From positions 682,001-746,000 of the forward strand of contig JANSYK010000002.1 of NCBI GenBank assembly GCA_024742485.1: a stretch of DNA of 64,000 nt, written 5' to 3'. This stretch comes from Alphaproteobacteria bacterium. GTDB lineage: Bacteria; Pseudomonadota; Alphaproteobacteria; Rhizobiales; Rhizobiaceae. The notes beneath the pieces are model-generated. The model made no database searches. It was not told where the DNA came from and worked only from the letters and a program-made list of their open reading frames with translations. Made by a program: the position numbers and the translations under genes. Of the stretch, positions 8,367-16,354 are shown piece by piece. Every line of letters starts with the position of its first letter. The first letter of the stretch is position 1.

Positions 8367-9728
8367 CTAATGCAGTTCTTCGACATTGAGCGGTTCAGGC
8401 GGTTGCTCCGGCCCAAAGGCAATCTCACGGGTCAGTTTGGTTGAGCCGATCGACGCCAGCCGCCAGCCTGGAATGGGGTTGCGTTTGGGCAGTGGCGAGA
8501 GGTCCTTTTCGACGCCCTCGATCATCACATTGGTGATATTGTCGGGGTTGCCCAACAGGCTCAGATCCTCTTCCACCTTGCCGGTGACACAAATGATGTC
8601 GGCGCGATAGCCCGGCGCTATGACACCAACCTCGCCTTCCATTTTCAGGCCCATGGCGCTTTTCTGTGTGCCACATTGGATGGCTTCCAGTGTCGTCATT
8701 CCGAAGTATTTCACGAACACTTCCATCTCGCGGTAGTGCCAGTCGCCGTAGGGGACCAGGGAAAAGCCGGCTTCGGAACCGGTCAGCAGCGGCACGCCGG
8801 CCTTGTGGGCGGCAATCATCGTCTCGATGCTGTCGGTGATTTCGCGCTCGAACAGCGCCATCAGGCTTTCGGAAGTGCCGATCTTCTCGCCGAATTCGAC
8901 CATGTTGTACTGAAACGTCAAGGCAGGCGCGATGGGGATCTTGCGATCGATGATCGCCTGCAGGGCATCGTCATCCATCGCGGTGCCGTGAAAGATCAGA
9001 TCGAATCCGGCTTCGGCTGCCTTGCGCGTGGCGCCTGCACCGCGGCAGTGGCCCATCACCGGGGTTTCCAGATCATGGGCGGTGTCGCAGATCAGCTTCA
9101 ACTCATCCATCGTCCACACGCACAGCTCTCCCTTGTGGGCCTGACGCGGGATGATGCCGGTGACATGAACCTTGATCCAGTCGGCGCCGTATTTGATCTG
9201 GCGCCGAACTTCGCTGACGATTTCATCCTTGGAATTGACTGCCATGTAATAGCCGGTCGTGCCCTCATCGTTGATCAGCCGCCCAGCCGTTCCGCCGACG
9301 CCGGTGATCAGTGCGTATGAGCCACAGGACATGCGTGGGCCTTCGACAATATTGGCGTCAATCGCATCGCGCAGGTCGATCATGTTTTCGAACGTGCTGT
9401 CCGGGTCCAGAATGCCTGTCACTCCCGCCCGGAGCAATTTGCGCGCATTGTAGGAGGCCACCAGGGCCGAGAGCGCATTGCGGCGCTGAAAGAAGATTTC
9501 GGAATTTGATCCGGCATCATCAAATGCCAGGTGACAATGGGTGTCGATCAGTCCGGGCATCACGGTCTGTCCGGTTGCATCGATCACTTTTGCATCCGGT
9601 GTGGCCTGTTGGTCCGCCTCATCTCCCAGTGCGCAGATCCTGCCATCTTTCAACAGCACCGAGCCATCCAGGGGCGCACGTCCTGTGCCATCAATAATGC
9701 TGCCATTCTTGATCAGCGTGTCGGTCAT
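8367..9728 (-). CDS. Metal-dependent amidohydrolase, imidazolonepropionase-like
   Basis: A 453-residue TIM-barrel hydrolase. It begins with the small beta-sandwich (LIKNGSIIDGTG), then the HxH metal motif DTHCHLA after MPGLI, a probable carboxylated lysine in WIKVHVTG, and further ligands in MGHCRG and IFHGT. The position that is normally Asp (GTDAG or GSDAG) reads GSEAG, a conservative but notable change. The C-terminal sandwich is recognisable (GVIAPGYRADIICVTG). The ATG at 9728 lies 12 bp after the upstream amidohydrolase gene, and the P450 starts 11 bp downstream, so the three are an operon. It probably hydrolyses a cyclic amide, lactone or related C-N bond; the exact substrate is unknown. 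Confidence 0.88.
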   Translation of the reverse strand: MTDTLIKNGSIIDGTGRAPLDGSVLLKDGRICALGDEADQQATPDAKVIDATGQTVMPGLIDTHCHLAFDDAGSNSEIFFQRRNALSALVASYNARKLLRAGVTGILDPDSTFENMIDLRDAIDANIVEGPRMSCGSYALITGVGGTAGRLINDEGTTGYYMAVNSKDEIVSEVRRQIKYGADWIKVHVTGIIPRQAHKGELCVWTMDELKLICDTAHDLETPVMGHCRGAGATRKAAEAGFDLIFHGTAMDDDALQAIIDRKIPIAPALTFQYNMVEFGEKIGTSESLMALFEREITDSIETMIAAHKAGVPLLTGSEAGFSLVPYGDWHYREMEVFVKYFGMTTLEAIQCGTQKSAMGLKMEGEVGVIAPGYRADIICVTGKVEEDLSLLGNPDNITNVMIEGVEKDLSPLPKRNPIPGWRLASIGSTKLTREIAFGPEQPPEPLNVEELH

Positions 9729-9740
9729 GGTGGTGTCGTC

Positions 9741-10745
9741 CTAATCGGTCAGGCGCAGCAGTCTGCGCGCGTTTTCGGCCAGCTTCGGCGGCGGGCGGTG
9801 ATCTGCGAGATCGTCCGGTGCGTCCCATCCCGAGAAATTCGTGCCGAAAACCAGCCGGTCGTCGCCGACGATGCCGGTGAAAAGGTCCAGCGACGTTTCG
9901 CTGTTGAGATGGTTGTCAAACCAGATGCGCGAAAGCCGCTCTTCGAACGCGCCATCTGCGCGCAATTCAGATGATGACCAGGGGCGCTTTCTTGCGGCCA
10001 TGGCCAACCGACCGAACAAATAGCCGGTCGAACCACCCCCATGGCTGAGGCAGATATCCAGGTCAGGGTGACGGTCCACCACACCGCCATAAATCAGGCG
10101 TGCAACCGCAAGGGTTTCCTGCGCAGCAAAGCCGACAACCACGTCCAGATCGAAATCGGCAAGATTCGGATCGCCCTTCGGACCGTCTATGCCGGCCGGT
10201 GATGGATGAATGAACAAGGGCACGTTCAGCCGGGTGCATGCGGCATAAAGGGGGTCCATGACGGGGTCATCAAGGCGATGCGGCATGTCCGTGCCGATGT
10301 AACCGCCCAACAGACCGAGCTGTGTCACCGCGCGTTCAAGCTCCGCCTTCGCCGCGCCGATATCCTGCATCGGCAAGGCGGCGAGACCGGCCAATCGACC
10401 AGTATTGCTGACCAGCAGCTTCGCCAGCGCATCATTGTGCAGCCGGCAGAACGCCGTCGCCTGGTCAGCGGCAACAAAATGCAGGAACGTCAAGGGATTC
10501 GGTGAAAGAACCTGGGCATCTATGCCGGCCGCATCCATTCGGGACAGGCGCAGATTGGTGTCCATGAATGCCGAGCCCTGATAGCGGACCCCGTCCAGAC
10601 GATAGTCCCCAACACGGAACCATGGTGCATCCCCATCCTGTCCGCCCATTTCCGGGCCAAAATCACCCAGGGCGCCGAACGTTTCCGACAGAACGACATG
10701 CGCATGCACATCAAGAACCTTTGCCGATTCGAATTTGGGTGACAC
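9741..10745 (-). CDS. Amidohydrolase-2 (ACMSD-like) hydrolase or decarboxylase
   Basis: A 334-residue TIM-barrel protein from a GTG at 10745, with GGAG about 11 nt upstream. Metal-site motifs are DVHAHVV near the N-terminus, FIHPSP in the middle and LSHGGGSTGYLFGR. The last ligand is usually Asp in a G(S/T)D motif, but here it reads FGTNFSGWD, so Asn replaces it at the canonical site. The family includes ACMS decarboxylase and gamma-resorcylate decarboxylase, zinc or manganese enzymes acting on ring-cleavage products and aromatic acids. It is the first gene of the minus-strand operon, divergent from the MarR gene, with a palindromic candidate operator 27 bp upstream. Confidence 0.86.
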   Translation of the reverse strand: MSPKFESAKVLDVHAHVVLSETFGALGDFGPEMGGQDGDAPWFRVGDYRLDGVRYQGSAFMDTNLRLSRMDAAGIDAQVLSPNPLTFLHFVAADQATAFCRLHNDALAKLLVSNTGRLAGLAALPMQDIGAAKAELERAVTQLGLLGGYIGTDMPHRLDDPVMDPLYAACTRLNVPLFIHPSPAGIDGPKGDPNLADFDLDVVVGFAAQETLAVARLIYGGVVDRHPDLDICLSHGGGSTGYLFGRLAMAARKRPWSSSELRADGAFEERLSRIWFDNHLNSETSLDLFTGIVGDDRLVFGTNFSGWDAPDDLADHRPPPKLAENARRLLRLTD

Positions 10746-10771
10746 GTTGGCTTTGCTCCAAAGAATTCATT

Positions 10772-10790
10772 TCAATATGATCGGTATCGA
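10772..10790. promoter_or_regulatory. Candidate MarR operator A (divergent promoter region)
   Basis: The sequence is TCAATATGATCGGTATCGA, an imperfect inverted repeat (TCAATA / TATCGA) with a 7-nt centre. An overlapping palindrome GATCG-GTAT-CGATC lies at 10779-10792, and a TGTC...GACA pair follows at 10798-10814. The site sits between the amidohydrolase GTG and the MarR TTG, as expected for an autoregulated MarR protein. Related copies occur at 11677 and 15354. Binding is inferred, not shown. Confidence 0.55.
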
Positions 10791-10879
10791 TCTATCATGT
10801 CAATGATATGGACAATTTTATCGAGATGGACCAATGCAGTACAAAACCAAATCAGTGAAGACAGGCAGGAGACTGTAGA

Positions 10880-11356
10880 TTGAACGACGCATCGTCCATA
10901 TCGCCGAAAAACCGGCGCCCGCTAGAAGACCGCGTTTCGTTTTTGACTCACAGGATCAACGCGCATTTGCAGCAGGTCTGCAACCCGTTGATCGCGCCGC
11001 TTCAACTCGATCTCTACAGTTCACGCATCATCGTTGCCATTGCGGAAAAGGGGCCCATGAAAGTTGGCGAGCTGGTCGAGTTGATGGCCCTGCCGCAATC
11101 GACCATGTCGCATCAGCTAAAGCGCCTGGAAAGGGACGAATATGTGCTGCGAACCCGGTCGGACACCGATAACCGTACCGTTGTCATCACCCTGACTCAA
11201 AAGGGCCAGGACGTGGCCGAAGTCAACAATCAGCTCAGCGATATCATCTTGGCGCATGTGTCAAAGGAATTGTCTCCCGAGGAGATCAAACTGCTGACGG
11301 CGCTATTGCAGCGCGTGTTTTCCAGCCTTCCCAAGGTCGGCGACGTCACGCTTTGA
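10880..11356 (+). CDS. MarR-family transcriptional regulator
   Basis: A 158-residue winged-helix regulator. The helix-turn-helix is MKVGELVELMALPQSTMSHQLKRLE (about residues 56-80). The wing carries the D-x-R motif as TRSDTDNRTVVITLTQKG. The C-terminal helix probably dimerises. The start is a TTG at 10880 with AGGAG eight nt upstream. The gene is divergent from the amidohydrolase/P450 operon and precedes a second P450 operon. Repeated palindromes in the three promoters around it suggest that it controls the whole 7.1-19.8 kb locus, probably as a ligand-relieved repressor. Confidence 0.9.
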   Translation: MNDASSISPKNRRPLEDRVSFLTHRINAHLQQVCNPLIAPLQLDLYSSRIIVAIAEKGPMKVGELVELMALPQSTMSHQLKRLERDEYVLRTRSDTDNRTVVITLTQKGQDVAEVNNQLSDIILAHVSKELSPEEIKLLTALLQRVFSSLPKVGDVTL

Positions 11357-11725
11357 CGGGTCCGGTATCCTGATCACCAGGTTTCCGTCCTCCCGGACGG
11401 GCCAGGACCCTGGCCGTCGATGGCCGGCACCGCGCCGAACCTCCCCACCACATATCGGAAATCACTGAATCACTGTCCCTGACAGAAACACCGCATTGGC
11501 GGGGCAGGTCGGTCGTTTCGTCAAGATTGGCGGTGACATGCGGCTTGAGGCGATGGGCGTTTCGCAATCGGGATGGATTCGTCCGGTTCCGGTGCGACTC
11601 TTGTGAGACGGTCCTCTGTCGACGCCGATTGTGACACCGGAAACCAAGTTCTGAAAATTGTATTGTTGTAAATAGGTTCGATATGAATATAAATATTCCT
11701 GAACATGCAAGTCGGGGGGAATTGA
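11357..11725. other. Intergenic region between marR and P450 operon
   Basis: About 370 bp without a credible gene. It begins with two short GC-rich hairpins (CCGTCC/GGACGG at 11385-11400 and GGCCAGG/CCTGGCC at 11400-11415) that lack a T-run. The 3' part is A+T-rich and carries a half-conserved copy of the candidate MarR operator at 11677. GGGGGGA at 11713 is the ribosome-binding site for the P450 GTG. Confidence 0.5.
11677..11695. promoter_or_regulatory. Candidate MarR operator C (P450 operon promoter)
   Basis: The sequence is TCGATATGAATATAAATAT, about 31 bp before the GTG of the P450 gene. The left arm and core (TCRATATGAATA) match operator B at 15354. The right arm does not match TATYGA, so only a half-site is well conserved. 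It lies where a repressor would overlap the promoter. Confidence 0.4.
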
Positions 11726-12946
11726 GTGGCACAACCACATATCATCTCGAACTCGGCCCAGATTGCTGCTGGGTTGAAGCACCCGGAATTGAAGCAGGCG
11801 CTTTATGATGAGGGTGCGGTCATTATGGCCGACACGCTGCTCACATTGCACGGCGAACGCCATCGCAAGAGGCGCATTCTCGAATTCGGTGTCTTTCGCA
11901 AGGATTTCTTTCGCTGGTATGAGCAGACGGTTTTTCCCGCAACACTGAAAAACTCGATGGCGGGCGATCTTTCGGCCGGTCGAACGGAACTTGTCGATCT
12001 GGGATATCGCGTGACGATGAACCTGACGGCTGATTTTGCCGGCATAGACCGCCCGGATCAATCCGAGGCCGAAACCGCAGATCTCTTGCGCCTGGTTGAG
12101 ATCTTTTCCCAGGGCGCCACGATCATTCATTCCACCCGTCCCAAGGACGAATTGCGCGAAGAGGTCCGCTCGGCGATTGCCGAGTTCGAGCCGCGGTTCC
12201 TTGCCCCCTCTGTTGCACGGCGGCGCGATCTGCTCGCACGGTTGGAAGCGGGCGAGATTGCCGAAAGCGATCTGCCGCGCGATGTCCTGACGGTGATCTT
12301 GCGCAAGGGAGATCCCGGGGAATTCACGCCCGATGTTCTGACCCGCGAGATTGCATTTTACCTTCAGGCCGGCGCCCACTCGACAGCCAATTCGACAATC
12401 CATGCGTTCCACGACATTCATGTCTGGGCTGAACAGGACCCCGTCCGTTGGGATCGTTTGCGCCACGATCGGCTGTTTTTCCAACGCGCCGTCCACGAAA
12501 GCCTGCGCCTGCATCCCGCCAGCCCGGTGGCGTGGCGACAGGCAATGTGTCCGATGCACCTGGATGGTGCGGGAGCCGTCGAGGCGGGCGCGACGGTTGA
12601 GTTTCGTCTGGCAGAGGCCAATCGTGATCCCGAGATTTTCGGCGCCGATGCGGATGCGTTCAACCCGGAACGCGCCGTCGCACTGCCGAACCTGCCCTTT
12701 GGGCATACATTCGGCACCGGTGTTCACACCTGCCTTGGCCGCGATCTGGACGGTGGTGTTGTGCCACGCGGTGACGTCGACCCGGAAACCCATCAATACG
12801 GCACGATCACCCTGTTTCTGCGCGATCTCTTTGCCCGCGGCGCGCGACAGGATCCGGTTGCTCCGCCGCAAATGGCGACCAACACGGCCAGGCCCAATTG
12901 GGGCCACTACCCGGTTATCTTCGATGAAAGGCTCGCATGGGCATGA
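11726..12946 (+). CDS. Cytochrome P450, atypical subfamily (paralogue 2)
   Basis: A 406-residue P450 from a GTG at 11726 with a strong upstream GGGGGGA. ExxR is ESLR (258-261) followed by LHPASP. The heme loop is FGTGVHTCLG, with Cys336. As in its paralogue at 7120-8355, the I-helix lacks the acidic residue (AGAHST, 215-220), a CPMHL motif follows the K-helix, and an insertion (GVVPRGDVDPETHQ) separates the heme loop from the L-helix. N-terminal stretches such as QALYDE, LHGERH, NLTAD and AGIDR are shared with the paralogue. It overlaps the following SDR by 10 bp and leads the plus-strand operon of SDR, ThuA-like and second SDR genes. Confidence 0.88.
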   Translation: MAQPHIISNSAQIAAGLKHPELKQALYDEGAVIMADTLLTLHGERHRKRRILEFGVFRKDFFRWYEQTVFPATLKNSMAGDLSAGRTELVDLGYRVTMNLTADFAGIDRPDQSEAETADLLRLVEIFSQGATIIHSTRPKDELREEVRSAIAEFEPRFLAPSVARRRDLLARLEAGEIAESDLPRDVLTVILRKGDPGEFTPDVLTREIAFYLQAGAHSTANSTIHAFHDIHVWAEQDPVRWDRLRHDRLFFQRAVHESLRLHPASPVAWRQAMCPMHLDGAGAVEAGATVEFRLAEANRDPEIFGADADAFNPERAVALPNLPFGHTFGTGVHTCLGRDLDGGVVPRGDVDPETHQYGTITLFLRDLFARGARQDPVAPPQMATNTARPNWGHYPVIFDERLAWA

Positions 12947-13689
12947 AAACGGCAATCGTCACGGGCGGCAGCGGCGACATCGGGCGTGCCTGCGCACAGA
13001 CCTTGATTTCCGACGGATTCCGGGTCGGGCTGCTGGATCTGGAGTCCGACCGGCTGGCCGAGGTGGCCGAGACGATCGGGGCCACGCCCTTGAGTGTTGA
13101 TGTGACGGATGAGCCGGGCGTTGAACGTGCGATGGCGAAATTCGGCGCCGTGCCTGATCTTGTGGTGAACAATGCAGGCGTTGGTCGTTTTGCCTCGCTT
13201 CTGGATATGCCGATCGAGATGTTTCGCCATCAGCTCGATGTCAATCTTGTGGGCGCCTTCATTGTTGCGCGTGCGGCGGCCAAAGGCATGGTCGAACGTG
13301 GCTCAGGCTGTATCGTGAATGTGACATCGATCAATGCCATCACCACGGGACCCGGCACTGGCAGTTATCCGGCGTCCAAGGCAGGCCTGGCAAAACTGAC
13401 GGAAATGATGGCGTTGGAATGGGGTCCGTCCGGCGTGCGTGCAAACGCTGTCGCTCCGGGTTTCATCGACGCGGGTATCTCGACGCCGTTTTATGCCGAT
13501 CCAGAAGTGCGGTCGCTGCGCGGCGAGGCCGTACCATCCAAACGCCTTGGTTTGGCGGAAGACATCGCAAATGCCGTCAGTTTCCTTGCCAGCGACAAGG
13601 CGAGCTACATCAACGGGCATCATATGGTTGTTGATGGCGGGGTGTCGGTCAGTCTGCTGACACAACTGCCGCGCGCGGTCAAAAAGTGA
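12937..13689 (+). CDS. Short-chain dehydrogenase/reductase
   Basis: A 250-residue classical SDR. The cofactor motif is TGGSGDIG near the N-terminus. The NNAG motif is VVNNAG, the catalytic Ser is in VNVTSINAI, and Tyr/Lys are in SYPASK. Acidic residues after beta-2 (LLDLESDR) favour NAD(H) over NADP(H). It overlaps the P450 stop by 10 bp and the ThuA-like start by 4 bp (GTGA), so translation is coupled. It probably oxidises an alcohol made by the P450 or amidohydrolase steps; the substrate is unknown. An alternative ATG lies two codons downstream. Confidence 0.9.
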   Translation: MGMKTAIVTGGSGDIGRACAQTLISDGFRVGLLDLESDRLAEVAETIGATPLSVDVTDEPGVERAMAKFGAVPDLVVNNAGVGRFASLLDMPIEMFRHQLDVNLVGAFIVARAAAKGMVERGSGCIVNVTSINAITTGPGTGSYPASKAGLAKLTEMMALEWGPSGVRANAVAPGFIDAGISTPFYADPEVRSLRGEAVPSKRLGLAEDIANAVSFLASDKASYINGHHMVVDGGVSVSLLTQLPRAVKK

Positions 13690-14345
13690 CCCGGAACCTG
13701 ATCCTGTCCGGGGGGATTTATCATCCTTTCACAGAAACCTCGACCGCGGTGGCCGATCAGCTGGCGGCGCTCGAGATCACGTCAGAGATCACAGGCGTCG
13801 CTGAGGGCTTGCGGCGAATGCAAAATGAAGCCTTCGATCTGGTCACCATCAACGCCTTGGCGTTCACGATGACGCAGGCAGACAAATATGCTCCCTTGCG
13901 TGCAGAATTCGCATTCGACATCGACGAACAGGGCAAACGGGCGCTGCGCGAGCACCTGAACGCCAGACGTGGTCTTCTGGGCCTGCACACTGCGGCAATC
14001 TGCTTTGACACCTGGCCCGAATGGGGTGACCTCCTTGGGGCCGCATGGATTTGGGGGCAGTCGAACCACCCCGCACCCGGCTACCTGACTGTAACGCATG
14101 GGGCACGGTCATTTCAGGTCTGGGACGAGCTCTATTGCGGATTGCAACTGCAACCGGAAACCCGGGTACTCGCCACCGCCCGTCCAGCATCTGGTGGTGA
14201 AGATCAACCGATCCTGACTGCCAAGGAAAACGCAGTCTACTTTGCGCTTGGCCACGACCTGACATCCGTCATGTCCAGTGACTATGCCGAATTGCTGCGA
14301 TTGGCGGCAAGGCGTGCCATGTCCCCAACTGGAAAGGTTACATGA
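13686..14345 (+). CDS. ThuA-like domain protein
   Basis: A 219-residue protein with a class-I-glutamine-amidotransferase-like fold of the ThuA type. Supporting stretches are ILSGGIYHPFTE at the N-terminus, RRGLLGLHTAAICFDTWPEWGDLLGAAW in the middle, a YLTVTHG segment and WDELYCG near the C-terminal half. ThuA proteins are tied to trehalose/disaccharide metabolism in rhizobia, but the family also occurs in many other catabolic operons, so the name does not imply trehalose here. The start is GTG within the upstream SDR stop, and its 3' end overlaps the next SDR by 4 bp. Confidence 0.78.
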   Translation: MTRNLILSGGIYHPFTETSTAVADQLAALEITSEITGVAEGLRRMQNEAFDLVTINALAFTMTQADKYAPLRAEFAFDIDEQGKRALREHLNARRGLLGLHTAAICFDTWPEWGDLLGAAWIWGQSNHPAPGYLTVTHGARSFQVWDELYCGLQLQPETRVLATARPASGGEDQPILTAKENAVYFALGHDLTSVMSSDYAELLRLAARRAMSPTGKVT

Positions 14346-15109
14346 TGCAGGACGCAAAAGGCTATTCCGTTTTGATTACCGGTGGCGGATCGGGTCTTGG
14401 TGCCGGGATCGCACGGCATATGGCCCACGCTGGCGCGAGGGTCACGATCACTGGCCGAACGGAAGGGAAATTGCGAGCGGTCGCCGACGAGATCGGCCCG
14501 AACTGCAAGATCTGCGTCGGAGATGTGTCGGACGGCGAGGATCGCCGGCGCATGGTGGATATGGCGATCGCCCATGGCGGTGGCCTTCAGGGCCTTGCCA
14601 ATGTTGCGGGCAACATGCTGCGTGGTCCGATCACCGATCTGGATCCGGTGGCAATCCTTGAACTGATGAACACCAATGTGGTGGCAGGAATGGCGCTCAC
14701 CGGCCTTGCCACGCCGCATCTTGCGCGAGATGGCGGCGCAGTCCTTTTCATCGGTTCGGTTCACGCCCGTCGCGCCTTTCCGGGTGCTTCACCCTATGCG
14801 GCAACCAAGGGCGCGGTTGAGACGCTTTCACGGGTTTTGGCGGCAGAACTGGGCCCGAAAGGCATTCGCGTCAATTGCCTGCTGCCCGGGGCAGTGCCAA
14901 CCGAGATTAATGTGCGCGCGGGCATTGCCGACAGCCACGCCGACAATCTGGCTCGACTGCAATCGATGGCCGGTGACCACCCGCTGGGCCGGATTGGCTC
15001 GCCCGAGGAGATTGCCGAGGCCGCCGACTATCTGCTGCGCGCCGAATGGACGACAGGCACCTCGGTGGTGGTTGATGGCGGGCTGGCGCTTGGCGTGTCG
15101 CACAAATGA
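14342..15109 (+). CDS. Short-chain dehydrogenase/reductase (second)
   Basis: A 255-residue SDR. The cofactor loop is TGGGSGLGAGIA. Acidic or polar residues after beta-2 read TGRTEGK, where Arg suggests NADP(H) preference. Catalytic Ser is in FIGSVHARRA and Tyr/Lys in PYAATKGAVETLSR. The C-terminal VDGG motif is typical of the family. It ends the P450-SDR-ThuA-SDR operon. Having two SDRs with different apparent cofactor preferences beside two P450s suggests successive oxidation steps or an epimerisation. Confidence 0.9.
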   Translation: MMQDAKGYSVLITGGGSGLGAGIARHMAHAGARVTITGRTEGKLRAVADEIGPNCKICVGDVSDGEDRRRMVDMAIAHGGGLQGLANVAGNMLRGPITDLDPVAILELMNTNVVAGMALTGLATPHLARDGGAVLFIGSVHARRAFPGASPYAATKGAVETLSRVLAAELGPKGIRVNCLLPGAVPTEINVRAGIADSHADNLARLQSMAGDHPLGRIGSPEEIAEAADYLLRAEWTTGTSVVVDGGLALGVSHK

Positions 15110-15463
15110 GGAGTGTCCGGTGATCCATGCACGGCGAATTTCTGGCCTTTGCTCCGGTGCATTTCGCAATTCGACGGAGTGTGACAAGGAAACAGCTGGT
15201 CGATCGGCCGCACTGGCTTTGGATGTGTTCTGGCGTCAGATTTTCAGCCGATTTCCCGCGTTTTTGCGGGTGCAGATCTCCAGAATTCATTGCCGACCGG
15301 CTTCTTGCCAGAGCCGATATTCAAATCGTCGGTTTAGGTCGAAATTGGTTATATCAATATGAATACTATTGAATTTGGTGGAGTTTTGTCGAACAGTGAG
15401 AAAAGGTAGGGCGACATGATGCGGGGGTACATGACCTCAACTAGACCGGAGTGTTTCTAGACG
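15110..15463. other. Intergenic region before the ABC importer operon
   Basis: About 350 bp with no convincing gene. An open frame from a GTG near 15120 is rich in Arg, Ser and Cys and looks like chance. The last 120 bp are A+T-rich and hold candidate operator B at 15354-15372. This is the probable promoter region of the importer operon. GGAG at 15445-15448 is rather far (about 15 nt) from the permease ATG. Confidence 0.5.
15354..15372. promoter_or_regulatory. Candidate MarR operator B (ABC importer promoter)
   Basis: The sequence is TCAATATGAATACTATTGA, a perfect 6-bp inverted repeat (TCAATA / TATTGA) around a 7-nt centre, about 90 bp upstream of the first permease gene. It is the most symmetric of the three related sites, and its left half equals that of operator A. 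It suggests that the importer belongs to the MarR regulon. Confidence 0.55.
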
Positions 15464-16354
15464 ATGCTGGCACAGCAATTGTTGAACGGGCTTGTTGTCA
15501 GCGGCGTCTATGCCCTGTTTTCGCTCGGCTTCACCCTGGTCTTCGGTATTCAGCGCATCCTGAATCTGGCTCACGGTGCGATATTCATGACCGGGGCCAT
15601 GGTCGCCTTCTACACCGTCAAAGGGGGCGGTCCCTTGTGGTTGGGGTTCATTCTGGCCATCCTTGCCTCGGGTGCCCTTTCCGTGCTGGTCGAAATTGTT
15701 TGCTTCCGCCGTTTGCGCAAAACCGGCGACGAGGAATTCGGCGGAATCATTTCATCGATTGGTGCCGGTCTTGTCATCACCACCATCGCGCAACAGGTGT
15801 CGAGCACCCAGGTTCTGCGATTTCCATTCGAAACCTTCCCGGTGGTGATCTTCAAATTCTGGGGCCTGCGGGTTTCGATGCTGCAACTCTTCATGGCCGG
15901 GGCGGCGATCATTCTGGTGCTGATATTGGGCTACTACGTCTACAGGACAGCCTTTGGCCGCAGGATCCGCGCGGTGACGGACAATGAGCATGCCGCGATG
16001 CTGATGGGGATCAATCCGAACTTCGTATATTCGCAAACCTATTTCCTTGCCGGTGCGCTGGCGGGGGCCGCCGGTGTTCTGGTCGGGCTGGCCTTCAACT
16101 CCATCACCTTTCTGATGGGCGAACCCTACCTGATGTTCGCCTTCGCGATCATCATACTCGGCGGGCTTGGGTCGATCCCCGGCGCGCTGCTGGCCAGCCT
16201 GGTGTTTGGCATGGTGCAGACACTGACAATCGCCTATCTGCCCTCCGGTCTGACGGATACGATCATATTCGCGTCGCTCTTTCTGATTCTGCTTGTGCGG
16301 CCCCACGGTATCCTGGGCAAAGAAGATGCCGGCAATCTGAGGGGGCGCAGATGA
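15464..16354 (+). CDS. ABC importer permease, LivH type
   Basis: A 296-residue inner-membrane permease of the branched-chain amino acid (HAAT) class. It begins with MLAQQLLNGLVVSGVYAL and continues with LGFTLVFGIQRILNLAHG, both diagnostic of LivH. The EAA-like cytoplasmic loop is FGRRIRAVTDNEHAAMLMGI. About eight hydrophobic helices are visible. The C-terminus overlaps the LivM-type gene by 4 bp. It is the first gene of a complete permease-permease-ATPase-ATPase-binding protein operon. HAAT systems also import aromatic acids, amides and urea, so in this setting the cargo may be the substrate of the neighbouring P450/amidohydrolase enzymes. Confidence 0.9.
   Translation: MLAQQLLNGLVVSGVYALFSLGFTLVFGIQRILNLAHGAIFMTGAMVAFYTVKGGGPLWLGFILAILASGALSVLVEIVCFRRLRKTGDEEFGGIISSIGAGLVITTIAQQVSSTQVLRFPFETFPVVIFKFWGLRVSMLQLFMAGAAIILVLILGYYVYRTAFGRRIRAVTDNEHAAMLMGINPNFVYSQTYFLAGALAGAAGVLVGLAFNSITFLMGEPYLMFAFAIIILGGLGSIPGALLASLVFGMVQTLTIAYLPSGLTDTIIFASLFLILLVRPHGILGKEDAGNLRGRR

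Noticed and set aside
11462-12955. 497-codon minus-strand frame across the second atypical P450
   Set aside because: Pure antisense of a gene with ExxR and heme motifs; no recognisable domain.
15120-15362. Open frame with GTG and an upstream GAGGAG before the ABC importer
   Set aside because: Composition dominated by Arg, Ser and Cys with no domain. It ends within the operator region, so it is more likely leader DNA.
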